Source of the DNA: Streptomyces sp. GESEQ-35
Lineage (GTDB): Bacteria > Actinomycetota > Actinomycetes > Streptomycetales > Streptomycetaceae
NCBI RefSeq assembly: GCF_017948485.1
Contig: NZ_JAFFSX010000032.1
Coordinates: 1-64,000, forward strand
Length of the DNA: 64,000 bases
Direction of reading: 5' to 3'
Below the pieces are notes generated by a model. It was given only the letters and a program-made list of their open reading frames with translations, did no database searches and was not told the DNA's origin. Position 1 is the first letter of the stretch, and every line of letters starts with the position of its first letter. The position numbers and the translations under genes are program-made. Shown one piece after another: positions 16,563 through 26,444 of this stretch.

Positions 16563-18071
16563 ATGCCCCGAACCCCCGCCGACGCACCTGCCGGCGCGGC
16601 CGTCACGCCCCTTGCGGCCGTCGACGCACCGCCCCGCCACCGCTGGTGGATCCTTGCCGTCATCGGCCTGGCCCAGCTCATGGTGGTGTTGGACAGCACG
16701 ATCGTGAACATCGCCCTTCCGTCGGCCCAGCAGGATCTCGGGTTCTCCGACGGAGACCGGCAGTGGGTCGTCACCGCCTATGCGCTCGCCTTCGGCAGTC
16801 TGCTGCTGCTCGGCGGTCGCATAGCCGACCTGTTCGGCCGCAAGATCACCTTCCTGGCCGGCCTGGTCGGCTTCGCCGGGGCCTCCGCCCTGGGAGGCGC
16901 CGCCGGCAGCTTCGAAGTGCTCATCGTCGCTCGCGCCGCCCAGGGCCTGTTCGGCGCACTGCTCGCCCCGGCCGCGCTGTCCCTGCTGACCACGACCTTC
17001 ACCGACGCCAAGGAACGTGCCAAGGCCTTCGGCGTCTACGGCGCCATCGCCGGGGCCGGCGGCGCCATCGGCCTGCTGCTCGGCGGTGTGCTGACCGAGC
17101 ACCTCGACTGGCGCTGGACCCTCTACGTCAACCTGGCCTTCGCCGCCGTCGCCTTCCTCGGCGGTGTGCTTCTGCTCCAGCGCGCCACCCGCGACAAGAG
17201 CGCGACCATCGACATCCCCGGCGCCGTCCTCGTCTCCGGCGGCCTGTTCTGCCTGGTCTACGGCTTCGCCGGCGCCGAGAGCCACGACTGGAGCTCCCCG
17301 GCCACCTGGGGCTTCCTGCTCGCCGGCGCCGTCCTGCTGGCCGCGTTCACCTGGTGGCAGACCCGCTCCGCGCACCCCCTGCTGCCGCTGCGCGTCCTGC
17401 TCGACCGGAACCGCGGCGCCTCGTTCGTCTCCGTCCTGATCATCGGCGCCGGCATGTTCGGTGTCTTCCTCTTCCTCACCTACTACCTCCAGCAGAGCCT
17501 GGGCTACTCCCCGATCAGGACCGGGCTGGCGTTCCTGCCGATGGTCGGTGCGCTGATGCTCACCTCGACCCTCGCCTCCACCGTGCTCATCCCCCGCATC
17601 GGCCCCAAGGCGGTCGTGCCGCTGGGCATGGGCCTCGCCGCGGCCGGCATGGCCTGGCTCACCGGCCTCGGCCTCAGCAGCGGCTACGCCACCGACATCC
17701 TCCCGCCGCTGGTCGTGGCGGGACTCGGCCTCGGCCTGGTGATGGCCCCGGCGATGAGCCTGGCCACGGAGGGCGTCAGCGCCGAGGACGCGGGGGTCGC
17801 CTCAGCGGCCGTCAACACCATGCAGCAGGTCGGCGGCTCCCTCGGTACCGCCCTGCTCAACACCCTCTCCACCAGCGCCGTCACCGACTACCTGACCGGC
17901 CGGAACCCCAAGGACCCGGCTGTCGTCGCCCAGGCCGGTCTGGAGGGCTACTCCACCGCCTACTGGTGGTCGGCCGCCTTCTTCGCCGCCGGACTGGTCA
18001 TCAGCGTGATCCTCTACCGGCGCGGCGTGCCGGCCCAGGATCCCGGCGCGGCACCCGTGGTCCACATGTGA
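16563..18071 (+). CDS. MFS drug exporter, DHA2 (EmrB/QacA, 14-TMS) family (502 aa)
   Basis: Fourteen hydrophobic segments are readable. Motif D1 LMVVLDSTIVNIALPSAQQDLG is present, motif A GGRIADLFGRKITF lies in loop 2-3, and motif C-like glycine-rich helix 5 (GAIAGAGGAIGLLLGG) marks it as a proton-coupled antiporter. QWVVTAYALAFGSLLLL is typical of helix 2 in this family. The length is normal. The ATG at 16563 follows TTCTGGAG. It is controlled by the divergent TetR gene. Substrate cannot be predicted; antibiotics or toxic amphiphiles are usual. Confidence 0.93.
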   Translation: MPRTPADAPAGAAVTPLAAVDAPPRHRWWILAVIGLAQLMVVLDSTIVNIALPSAQQDLGFSDGDRQWVVTAYALAFGSLLLLGGRIADLFGRKITFLAGLVGFAGASALGGAAGSFEVLIVARAAQGLFGALLAPAALSLLTTTFTDAKERAKAFGVYGAIAGAGGAIGLLLGGVLTEHLDWRWTLYVNLAFAAVAFLGGVLLLQRATRDKSATIDIPGAVLVSGGLFCLVYGFAGAESHDWSSPATWGFLLAGAVLLAAFTWWQTRSAHPLLPLRVLLDRNRGASFVSVLIIGAGMFGVFLFLTYYLQQSLGYSPIRTGLAFLPMVGALMLTSTLASTVLIPRIGPKAVVPLGMGLAAAGMAWLTGLGLSSGYATDILPPLVVAGLGLGLVMAPAMSLATEGVSAEDAGVASAAVNTMQQVGGSLGTALLNTLSTSAVTDYLTGRNPKDPAVVAQAGLEGYSTAYWWSAAFFAAGLVISVILYRRGVPAQDPGAAPVVHM

Positions 18072-18107
18072 CCACCCGGCCGGGGGCACAACCGCCCCGA
18101 CCGTCCG

Positions 18108-18143
18108 AGCTGTTCCCGGAGCCAAGCGCCTCCGGCAACAGCT
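18108..18143. terminator. Bidirectional hairpin between convergent MFS and ABC genes
   Basis: AGCTGTTCCCGGAG (18108-18121) pairs with CTCCGGCAACAGCT (18130-18143) with one mismatch and an 8-nt loop. It sits between the MFS stop at 18071 and the ABC-transporter stop at 18146. Confidence 0.7.
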
Positions 18144-18145
18144 GT

Positions 18146-20032
18146 CTAGGCCGCCGCGGCCTCCGTCACATCGCCGGACTCGAACTGTGTCCGGTACAGC
18201 TCCGCGTACCGTCCGCCCGCCGCCAGCAGTTCCACGTGCGTGCCCCGTTCCACGATGCGCCCCGCCTCGACGACGAGGATCAGGTCCGCCGCCCGCACCG
18301 TGGACAGGCGGTGGGCGATGACGATCGCGGTTCTGCCCTCCAGGGCCTCCGTCAGCGCTTCCTGGACGGCCGCCTCGGAGGTGTTGTCCAGGTGGGCGGT
18401 GGCCTCGTCGAGGATGACGACGCGTTGGCGGGCGAGGAGGAGCCGGGCGATGGTCATGCGCTGGCGTTCGCCTCCGGAGAGTCGGTAGCCGCGCTCGCCG
18501 ACGACTGTGTCGAGGCCGTCGGGCAGGGACCGTACGAGATCCGCCAGGCGGGCGCGGTGCAGTGCGTCCCACAGTTCGTCCTCGGTGGCCGTGGGAGCGG
18601 CGAGGAGCAGGTTGGCGCGCACGGTGTCGTGGAAGAGGTGACCGTCCTGCGTGACCATGCCGAGGGTGCCCCGCAGGGAACCGGCGCTCAGGTCGCGGAC
18701 GTCGACGCCGCCGATGCGTACGGCGCCCTCGTCGACGTCGTACAGCCGCGGCAGCAGCTGGGCGATCGTGGACTTTCCGGCGCCGGACGAGCCGACGAGG
18801 GCTACGGTCTGGCCGGGTTCGGCGCGGAAGGAGATGCCGTGCAGGACCTGGTCGCCGCCGCGGGTGTCGAGGGAGGCGACCTCCTCCAGGGAGGCCAGGG
18901 AGACCTTGTCGGCGGAGGGATAGCCGAAGCGGACGTTGTCGAAGGCGACGGAGGCCGGGCCGTCGGGTACCTGTCGTGCGTCCGGCTTGTCCTCGATCAG
19001 CGGCTTCAGGTCGAGCACTTCGAAGACCCGCTCGAAGCTGACGAGGGCACTCATCACCTCGACGCGGGCTCCCGCCAGTGCGGTGAGCGGTGCGTACAGG
19101 CGGGTCAGCAGCAGCGCCAGTGCGACGACAGCGCCCGGCTCCAGGGTGCCGCGCAGGGCGAACCAGCCGCCGAGGCCGTAGACCAGGGCCAGTGCGAGGG
19201 CCGACACCAGGGTCAGGGCGGTGATGAACGCCGACTGCGCGGTGGCCGTCCGTACGCCGATGTCCCGGACGCGGCGGGCGCGGGCGGCGAACTCCTCGGA
19301 CTCCTCCTCCGGGCGGCCGAAGAGCTTGATCAGGGTGGCGCCGGGCGCCGAGAAGCGCTCGGTCATCCGAGTGCCCATCGCGGCGTTGAGCGTCGCCGCC
19401 TCGCGTTGCATCTTGGCCATGCGGCTGCCCATCCGCCGCGCGGGGATCACGAACACGGGGAGGAGGGCCAGCGCCAGCAGCGTGATCTGCCAGGAGAGGG
19501 TGAGCATGACGGCCAGCGTGAGCACCAGGGTGACGAGGTTGCTGACCACTCCGGACAGGGTGTTGCTGAACGCCCGCTGCGCGCCGATCACGTCGTTGTT
19601 GAGACGGCTGACGAGCGCCCCCGTGCGAGTGCGGGTGAAGAACGCGACCGGCATGCGCTGCACATGGTCGAAGACAGCCGTCCGCAGATCGAGGATGAGC
19701 CCCTCCCCGAGCGTCGCCGACAGCCGCCGGCCGAGGATGCCGAGTGCCGCCTCGACGACCGCGATGAGAGCGATCAGCAGGGCGAGACGTACGACGGTCC
19801 CCTCCTCGCCGCCCGTCACGATCGCGTCCACGACGCGGCCGGCCAGGACGGGTGTGGCGACGGCGAGGAGGGCCGTCGCCACCCCGAGCGCCACGAAGCG
19901 CGCGATGCGTGCACGGTGCGGGCGGGCGAACACGCCGATACGGCGCAACGTTGCGCGGGCAAGAGGACGGCGCTCCTGCTGGGCGCTCATGACACTCTGA
20001 AGCTGTGTCCAGGCTGTGGTCTCCATGCTCAT
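18146..20032 (-). CDS. ABC exporter, fused membrane and ATPase domains (628 aa)
   Basis: Six transmembrane helices occupy about residues 40-330 (RFVALGVATALLAVATPVLA to FITALTLVSALALALVYGLGG). The nucleotide-binding domain then has Walker A VGSSGAGKST, Q-loop MVTQDGHLFHDTV, signature RLSGGERQRMTIA, Walker B RVVILDEATAHLD and the H-loop IVIAHRLSTV. It is a type IV half-exporter working as a homodimer. A short variable insertion (SLASLEEVASLDTRGG) precedes Walker A. The start ATG 20032 was chosen because the upstream promoter with a SoxR-like box puts the transcription start at this codon. The redox-responsive promoter suggests export of a redox-active compound; S. coelicolor SoxR is known to control an ABC transporter. 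Confidence 0.9.
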   Translation of the reverse strand: MSMETTAWTQLQSVMSAQQERRPLARATLRRIGVFARPHRARIARFVALGVATALLAVATPVLAGRVVDAIVTGGEEGTVVRLALLIALIAVVEAALGILGRRLSATLGEGLILDLRTAVFDHVQRMPVAFFTRTRTGALVSRLNNDVIGAQRAFSNTLSGVVSNLVTLVLTLAVMLTLSWQITLLALALLPVFVIPARRMGSRMAKMQREAATLNAAMGTRMTERFSAPGATLIKLFGRPEEESEEFAARARRVRDIGVRTATAQSAFITALTLVSALALALVYGLGGWFALRGTLEPGAVVALALLLTRLYAPLTALAGARVEVMSALVSFERVFEVLDLKPLIEDKPDARQVPDGPASVAFDNVRFGYPSADKVSLASLEEVASLDTRGGDQVLHGISFRAEPGQTVALVGSSGAGKSTIAQLLPRLYDVDEGAVRIGGVDVRDLSAGSLRGTLGMVTQDGHLFHDTVRANLLLAAPTATEDELWDALHRARLADLVRSLPDGLDTVVGERGYRLSGGERQRMTIARLLLARQRVVILDEATAHLDNTSEAAVQEALTEALEGRTAIVIAHRLSTVRAADLILVVEAGRIVERGTHVELLAAGGRYAELYRTQFESGDVTEAAAA

Positions 20033-20038
20033 GAGAGG

Positions 20039-20069
20039 ACCGTAGGACCTCAACTGTCCTTGAGGTCAA
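20039..20069 (-). promoter_or_regulatory. SoxR-type (MerR-family) promoter with 19-bp spacer; probable leaderless start
   Basis: On the minus strand TTGACC (20069-20064) is separated by 19 bp from TACGGT (20044-20039). The spacer holds the 18-bp dyad CCTCAAGGACAGTTGAGG (20065-20048), flanked by matching GA/TC to give 8-bp perfect arms. This closely resembles the SoxR box (CCTCAAGTTAACTTGAGG in E. coli), and the over-long spacer is characteristic of MerR-family promoters. The -10 ends six bases before ATG 20032, so transcription should begin at or next to the start codon. Confidence 0.75.
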
Positions 20070-20187
20070 CGCCGAATCGGCACCGTCCGGGCACACAACG
20101 GACGCGAGGCCGTGCCCGGCGTGACAGCCTCCGTCCCCTCTCCCGCAACCTGCCGTTGATCTGGCGCGGAAAACCTCTCACGATGTG

Positions 20188-21144
20188 ATGGTCGTGCGTC
20201 TTCCCCGAGGCCTCAAGCGCCTCCCGTACCGGCAGATACTCATGCTGGTCCCGCTCGCGCTCGTGCTGTGGGTCGCCGTGCGCCACTGGTCCGTGCTCGT
20301 AGAGGGCTTCGGACACCTACGTCACGCCGACTGGCCGTGGCTGCTGGCCGCCGCCGCGGCCACCTGCGGCACCTGGGTCGCCGCGTCGGCCGCCCGGCAG
20401 GGCGCGCTCGTCGAGCGGCTGCCTGTACGGCGGCTGATCGTCACGCAGTTCGCGGCGGGTGCCGCCAACCACCTGCTGCCGACCGGCCTCGGGGCCAGCG
20501 CGGTCAATCTGCGGTTCATGGCGGTGTGCGGAGTTCCGCTGGCCCGCTCCTCGGCCGCGGTCGCCCTCTATCTCCTGGCGGAGTCGATCGCCCGCGTGGG
20601 CCTGCTGGCGGCGCTGCTGCTCGCCTTCCCGCACGCGCTGCGGGTCGGCTCGCTCCTCCCGGAGGGCGCGCTGGGCCCGCTGTTGATCGGCATCGGCGTG
20701 GTGGCCGCCGTGGCGGTGCTGGTCCTGCTGGTCGTACGGAAGCTGCGCACCTTCGTCTTCACCTTCCTGCGAACCGCGCTGGGCGAGGCCCGCGCCGTGC
20801 ACACCCGGCCCTGGCGCGCGCTCGCCCTGTGGGGCGGCTCGTTCGCCTTCCCCGCCCTCCAGGCGGCCGGACTGGTCGCGGTGGGAATGGCGTTGGGTCT
20901 TTCGGTGCCGCCCGCGCACATGGTGGTCGCGTATCTCGCGGCGACCGTCGCGGTCGCGCTGATACCGACGCCCGGCGGTATCGGTTCCGTCGAGGCGGCA
21001 CTGATCGTCGCCCTGGTCGCGGCGGGCGGACCCGTCGCCGTGGCCACGGCCGTGGTGCTCGCCTACCGGATCATCACCGTCTGGGTGCCGATCCTGCCGG
21101 GCGCGTTGACGCTGGGCGCGCTGGTACGGATGAAGGTCATCTGA
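20188..21144 (+). CDS. YbhN/LPG-synthase-TM (UPF0104) family membrane protein (about 318 aa)
   Basis: About eight transmembrane segments are present. The family's conserved blocks are QFAAGAANHLLPTGLGASAVNLRFM (near residues 85-110) and TVAVALIPTPGGIGSVEAALI (near 255-275). These flippase-like integral membrane proteins resemble the membrane half of lysylphosphatidylglycerol synthases; a catalytic aminoacyl-transferase domain is absent. A role in lipid or polyprenol-linked substrate translocation is likely from the family but not shown. GTG 20185 and ATG 20188 are equivalent starts. It is divergent from the ABC exporter and lies just upstream of, but is not obviously linked to, the enoyl-CoA hydratase. 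Confidence 0.85.
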   Translation: MVVRLPRGLKRLPYRQILMLVPLALVLWVAVRHWSVLVEGFGHLRHADWPWLLAAAAATCGTWVAASAARQGALVERLPVRRLIVTQFAAGAANHLLPTGLGASAVNLRFMAVCGVPLARSSAAVALYLLAESIARVGLLAALLLAFPHALRVGSLLPEGALGPLLIGIGVVAAVAVLVLLVVRKLRTFVFTFLRTALGEARAVHTRPWRALALWGGSFAFPALQAAGLVAVGMALGLSVPPAHMVVAYLAATVAVALIPTPGGIGSVEAALIVALVAAGGPVAVATAVVLAYRIITVWVPILPGALTLGALVRMKVI

Positions 21145-21193
21145 GACACCGAAGACGTACTGTGGCTCCCCTCGAACGACTACGAGGTGGGCC

Positions 21194-21944
<751 letters not shown>

Positions 21945-21958
<14 letters not shown>

Positions 21959-23162
21959 GGCGTACCGGCCCGCCCTTCGGGTCGATCCGGTGCGTCCAGC
22001 GTGCCGTCAGGGGTAGCGGGCGGTTCGGGAGGACCGAGCCCTGACGCGCGCGGTGCAGGAGCCGGCCGTCCTGAAAGACGTGCAGCGTGGGGTGGTTGAG
22101 CGGAACCTGCGCGCGCAGCACGTACGGGAGGTGGTCGGCCGGGGTGACGCGGTTCGGTGCGATCCAGCGCAGGGGCGGGTCGACCACCAGGGGGACGCCT
22201 TCGGACCACTCCTCCCCCGCGAGCCACGCCTGGACGGCACCGGCCACATGCGCACCCTCGCGGGCCGCCGTACCCGCGCTCTCCACGGCGTGCAGCACAC
22301 TGCCGACGGCGAACACGCCCGGACGTGCCGTGCGCAGCGCCCCGTCGACGCCGGGCCCGCGCGTGCCGGGATCGAGCGGCACTCCACCGCGCCGCGCCAG
22401 TTCGTGGTTGGGCACGAAGTCGCCGGTGAACACGACCGTGTCGCACGACAGCACGGCGGTACGGCCGTCGCGGTGGCGCACCCGGACACCCGACAGCCGC
22501 CCGTGGCCGAGGAGTTCGGTGACCGTGGTGTCGGTGAGCAGCGGAATGCCGCGTCGAAGCCGGGCGTCCATGGCCCGGGTGGGTGCCGTCTGGGCGCGCG
22601 GCAGCTCCGTGACCATGGCGACGACGTCGGCTCCCGTGGCTCGTACGGTGTCGGCGGCGGCGTACGAGACGTCCTCCGCGCCGATCACGACGGCCCGGTT
22701 CCCGATGCGCTGCCGGAACAGGTGTACGGCCTGCTGGAGTTCGCCCGTGGTGTACACGCCGGCGGGGCGCGTGCCGGGGACCAGACGTGCGCTGCGCGGG
22801 CGTTCGCGGGCGCCGGTGGCCAGGACGACCGCCCGTGCGGTGATCGTCTCCGGGCCCAACGGGCCGACCGCGGTGAGCGTGAGCGGGCCGGCCCAGTCGA
22901 GGGCGGTCACTCCGGTCCGTACGACGGCTCCGGCCGCTGTCGCCGCTTCGCCGAGCAGACGGGCGTACGCCGGTCCGGTCAGCGGGTGCAGCCAGGTGCC
23001 GAAGCCGCCGTGCGCGCAGTGCCGGGGCACACCTCCCGTCTGCTGCTCGCGCTCCAGCACCTCGACGCGGCTGGCGCCGGCGACGGCGAGCCGGGCGGCT
23101 GCCGCGAGGCCGGCGGGGCCCGCGCCGACGACCAGGATGTCGACCCGGCGCTCGGACGTCAT
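21945..23162 (-). CDS. FAD/NAD(P)-dependent oxidoreductase, HcnB/GlpB-like second subunit (405 aa)
   Basis: An N-terminal Rossmann motif DILVVGAGPAGLAAAARLA binds FAD, and a second nucleotide fold (NRAVVIGAEDVSYAAADTV) lies near residue 160. An ATGARERPR motif and a C-terminal FAVGSVLHAVESAGTAAREG block follow. This two-dinucleotide layout with GARERPR is seen in hydrogen cyanide synthase HcnB, opine oxidase subunit A and the oxidoreductase paired with anaerobic-type GlpA. It overlaps the GlpA-like gene by ATGA, so the two are co-translated and probably form a complex that passes electrons from glycerol 3-phosphate through the BFD [2Fe-2S] centre. Start ATG 23162. Confidence 0.82.
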
Positions 23163-24742
23163 GCCCCGGCCCCCTCGAACAGCGCCCGTACGGCCGCACC
23201 GCAGTAGAAGCCCTGGCAGCGGCCCGCTCTCGCCCGGGTCCGGCGACGCAGTCCGTCCACGTTGCGGGGCGGGATCGTACTGGCGAGGGCGTCGCGGATC
23301 TCACCGCGGGAGACGCGCTCGCAGTGGCAGACGAGGGTGCCGTACTCCGGGTCGGCGGCGATGAGTTCGGGCCGCTGGTGCGGGCGCGGGAACGCCTCAC
23401 CGAGGTTCGGCATGCGCACCGGCTCCAACTCCCGTGCCGGGCCCGGGTCGAGGCCGAGGTCGGTGAGCAGCCCGGTGACATGGGCGGCGATGGCGAGCGA
23501 GGCGGTGAGGCCGGTGGAGCGGATGCCGCCGACGGTGACCGCGGCCTGCCCGGGGTGGGCGCTGATGCGGTAGTCGTCGTGCTCGGTGGCGGCGCGCAGC
23601 CCGGCGTAGACGGCGGTGACCTCCTCGTCGAGCAGCTCGGGCAGGATGCGGCGGCCCTTGTCGCGCAGGAGTGTGAGCCCGTCCTCGGTCGAGTGCGTGG
23701 CCCGTTTGTCGTCGAGGTCCTCGGCGGTGGGGCCGAGCAGCACATTGCCGTACACCGTGGGGGCGACCAGCACGCCCTTGCCCAGTGCCGTGGGGACGGG
23801 CAGCAGGATGTGGCTCACCAGACCGCGGGCGAACTTGTCGAAGACGATGAGCTGGCCGCGGCGCGGGGTGACCGTGAAGTCGTCGTGGCCGAGCCGTCGG
23901 TCGAGTGTGTCGGCGTGGAGCCCTGCCGCGTTGACCAGCCACCGGGCCCGCAGCGTGCCCCGGCCGGTGCCGAGGACATGAATCTCGTCCTGCCGGCTCA
24001 CCTCCTCCACACGGCAGTTGAGGTGCAGGTCGGCTCCGTGCCGGACAACCTGGGTGGCGTAGGCGAGCGTCGTCGTCCAGGAGCAGATGATGCTCTCGCC
24101 GGGCACGTGCAGCGCGCCGAGCGCGCCGGGGCCGAGGTGCGGCTCGCGCTCTTGGAGTTCTGCCGGGCCGAGGATGCGGGTGTCGTGGTAGTCGTTGCGC
24201 TCGGCCTTCTCCACGAGCCGGGGCAGCGCGGCGAGCTGCTCCTGGTCCCAGGCGACGAGCAGCGCGCCGACCGTCTCGACGGGGATGCCGGACTCGGCGG
24301 CGTACGCGGCGAGTCGCCGGGAGCCCTCACGCACGAGCCGGGCTTCGAGCGAGCCGGGCACCGCGTCGAACCCGGTGTGCAAAATCGCCGTGTTGGCCTT
24401 CGAGGTGGCATCGCCTACGTCGTCCCGCGCCTCGACGAGGGCGACGCGGAGGCCGGGGTGACGGGCGAGTTCACGCGCGATCGCACAGCCGACGACACCG
24501 GCGCCGACGATCGCGACGTCATAGGTGAGCGAGGGCAGAGGCCCGTCGACCGTGACGCCGGGGGACGCCGAAGGCAGCACGCCGTCGACCGTGACGCCGC
24601 CGGACACCCAAGGCAACACATCGTCGACCGCCACGCCACGGGACGCCCAAGACCGCACGTCGTCGACCGCCACTCCATGCGTCGCCGAGAGTGGCCGAGC
24701 GTCGACCGGCTCCTCATACGCCTCTGAAGTCGGCCCCGTCAT
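23159..24742 (-). CDS. FAD-dependent glycerol-3-phosphate dehydrogenase, GlpA-like with C-terminal BFD domain (527 aa)
   Basis: Residues 75-430 are a DAO-type FAD fold: YDVAIVGAGVVGCAIARELA, TSKANTAILHTGFDA, LVNAAGLHADTLD and TVGGIRSTGLTASLAIA. The C-terminus is a BFD-like [2Fe-2S] domain with CHCERVSRGEI and RCQGFYCG, four cysteines. It oxidises glycerol 3-phosphate to dihydroxyacetone phosphate in the GlpA model. Unusually, residues 23-74 before the FAD fold are four perfect-length 13-residue repeats (GVAVDD/GVTVDG type). The start ATG 24742 overlaps the kinase stop (ATGA). It lies in an operon: kinase, this dehydrogenase, second FAD subunit. An internal start closer to the FAD fold would avoid the repeats, but none has a good ribosome site. 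Confidence 0.87.
   Translation of the reverse strand: MTGPTSEAYEEPVDARPLSATHGVAVDDVRSWASRGVAVDDVLPWVSGGVTVDGVLPSASPGVTVDGPLPSLTYDVAIVGAGVVGCAIARELARHPGLRVALVEARDDVGDATSKANTAILHTGFDAVPGSLEARLVREGSRRLAAYAAESGIPVETVGALLVAWDQEQLAALPRLVEKAERNDYHDTRILGPAELQEREPHLGPGALGALHVPGESIICSWTTTLAYATQVVRHGADLHLNCRVEEVSRQDEIHVLGTGRGTLRARWLVNAAGLHADTLDRRLGHDDFTVTPRRGQLIVFDKFARGLVSHILLPVPTALGKGVLVAPTVYGNVLLGPTAEDLDDKRATHSTEDGLTLLRDKGRRILPELLDEEVTAVYAGLRAATEHDDYRISAHPGQAAVTVGGIRSTGLTASLAIAAHVTGLLTDLGLDPGPARELEPVRMPNLGEAFPRPHQRPELIAADPEYGTLVCHCERVSRGEIRDALASTIPPRNVDGLRRRTRARAGRCQGFYCGAAVRALFEGAGA
24521..24676 (-). repeat. Four tandem 39-bp repeats within the GlpA-like gene
   Basis: Four in-frame 39-bp units encode GVAVDDVRSWASR, GVAVDDVLPWVSG, GVTVDGVLPSASP and GVTVDGPLPSLTY. 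Each unit carries GTCGAC(C/G) in its DNA. The units are diverged enough to be old and have kept exact length, so the reading frame seems to have been maintained. Confidence 0.85.
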
Positions 24743-26178
24743 GCGGGCGCCCGGTCGAGCAGTGCGGTGACTTCTCGGCGGAACCGGGAGAGGCGTGCGG
24801 TCGCCTCGTCCGCGTTGATCCGTGGCTCGTACACGGCTGCCGGTTTCCAGTCGGGCAGGACCTCGGCGACCGTCAGCCCCGGTTCGGCGCCCAGTCGGGC
24901 CAGGGCGCCGACGCCGAGCGCGGTCGCGTCGGGCAGCGCGGACACCTCGACGGGGCGTTGCAGCAGGTCGGCCTGGGTCTGCATGAGGAGGGTGGAGCGG
25001 GTCAGGCCGCCGTCGACGCGCAGCACCGAGAGGGGCTCGCCCAGGTCGAGTGCGGCGGCTTCGGCGAGTTCCGAGACCTGCGCGGCGATCCCCTCGCACA
25101 GCGCCCGCACCAGGTGCCCGGCGGTGGTGTCGAGGCCGAGTCCGGTGAGCGAGCCGCGCAGGTCGCCACGCCACCAGGGGGCGGCCAGTCCGGCCAGCGC
25201 CGGGACGAAGGTGACGCCGCCGCTGTCGGACACCGAACCGCCGACGGGGTCGAGGTCCGCGGCGCCCTTGATGACGCCGAGGTCGGTGAGCCACCGTACG
25301 GCGGACGCGGCCGTGTACACCTGGCCGTCGAGGCAGTAGCTGGTGTGTCCGCCGAGCCGCCAGGCGACACAGCCGGCCAGCCCGGAGGTGCCGCGCCGGG
25401 GTGTGTCGCCGGTGTGGGCGAGCAGGAACGCGCCTGTTCCGTAGGTGCACTTGGCGCCGCCGGGCTCGGTGATGCGCTGGGCGAGCAGAGCGGCCTGCTG
25501 GTCGACGACGAGACCGGTGAGCGGGATGTCGTAGCCGAAGGCGGTGGTCGTACCCACCGGTCCCGCGACGTCGACGACCCCCGGGAGCCGTTCGCCCGAC
25601 AGGCCGTAGAGGTCGAGGGCGCGCGGAGACCAGGCCGCACGGTCGAGGTCGAGCAACTGGGTGCGGCCCGCGGTCGCGGCGTCGGTGACGTACGCGCCGG
25701 TGAGGCGGTGCACCAGCCAGGCGTCGGAGGTGGTGACCACTCCCTCGGCGGTCAGGTGGCGCCGTATCCACGCCATCTTGGGCGCGGCGAAGTACGGGTC
25801 GAGCGGCAACCCCGTCAGCTCCCGCAACTCCTCGCCGTGGTCGGCGAGTTCGGCGCACACACTCTCGGCACGGCGGTCGTGCCAGACGAGCGCGTCGGTC
25901 AGCGGCCGGCCCGTGTCCGGGTCCCAGGCGAGCACGGTCTCGCCCTGGTTGGCGAGGCCCAGCGCGACGACCGGTTCCCGTGCCTCGGCCAGGGCGCGGC
26001 CCCCGGCCTCGACGACGGAGGCGTACAGCTCGCCCGGGTCGACCTCGACGAGCCCGCCGGGCAGCTGGCGGGGCCGTACGGCGGCGAAACCGGTGCCGAT
26101 GACGCCGCGTTCGGGGCAGATCACCAGGGCCTTGGTGCCGGACGTGCCCTGGTCGACGGCGAGCACCGCACTTGTCAT
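24739..26178 (-). CDS. FGGY-family carbohydrate kinase, glycerol kinase-like (479 aa)
   Basis: FGGY kinase blocks are all present: phosphate-1 motif LAVDQGTSGTKALVI, ALGLANQGETVLAWDPDTGRPL, VWHDRRAESV, FAAPKMAWIRRHL, substrate/adenosine motifs DQQAALLAQR and CTYGTGAFLLAHTG, and DGGLTRSTLLMQ. GlpK proteins have GTTSSR in the first motif; this GTSGTK form is intermediate with other FGGY kinases. Adjacency and ATGA overlap with a glycerol-3-phosphate dehydrogenase favour glycerol (or a close polyol) as substrate. Start ATG 26178; the upstream 200 bp holds its promoter. It is first gene of the three-gene operon. Confidence 0.87.
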   Translation of the reverse strand: MTSAVLAVDQGTSGTKALVICPERGVIGTGFAAVRPRQLPGGLVEVDPGELYASVVEAGGRALAEAREPVVALGLANQGETVLAWDPDTGRPLTDALVWHDRRAESVCAELADHGEELRELTGLPLDPYFAAPKMAWIRRHLTAEGVVTTSDAWLVHRLTGAYVTDAATAGRTQLLDLDRAAWSPRALDLYGLSGERLPGVVDVAGPVGTTTAFGYDIPLTGLVVDQQAALLAQRITEPGGAKCTYGTGAFLLAHTGDTPRRGTSGLAGCVAWRLGGHTSYCLDGQVYTAASAVRWLTDLGVIKGAADLDPVGGSVSDSGGVTFVPALAGLAAPWWRGDLRGSLTGLGLDTTAGHLVRALCEGIAAQVSELAEAAALDLGEPLSVLRVDGGLTRSTLLMQTQADLLQRPVEVSALPDATALGVGALARLGAEPGLTVAEVLPDWKPAAVYEPRINADEATARLSRFRREVTALLDRAPA

Positions 26179-26390
26179 CGGACCTCTCCCGTCGGCGCCC
26201 CTGGGCGATCACCGTGCGCCAGCCTGCCGCCGCGCCGCACACCCCGTCAAGCAGGGCCGGGTCACGGCCAATCGGCGCGGTACGCAAAGGAGTTCGAAAG
26301 GATCAGGAAACCGCCGGGTGATGCGGAAGCTCCGCCTCTATAGTGACCGCCGACCGCGCGACTCCTCAACTGCCGCCCAGAGGAGGGCTG

Positions 26391-26444
26391 TTGTTAGTCC
26401 ACCGTGCCGTCCCGACCTGCCCCGATCCAGGGGCGGGCGGCTGA
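26391..26444 (+). CDS. Possible upstream leader ORF (17 aa) coupled to the next gene
   Basis: A TTG at 26391 just after AGGAGGG opens a 17-codon frame (LVHRAVPTCPDPGAGG after the start) whose TGA overlaps the ATG of the following gene (TGATG at 26442-26446). A TATAGT -10-like hexamer lies upstream at 26339-26344. The following gene itself has only a weak ribosome site, so translational coupling is plausible. Spacing from the ribosome site to TTG is short. Confidence 0.35.
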   Translation: MLVHRAVPTCPDPGAGG

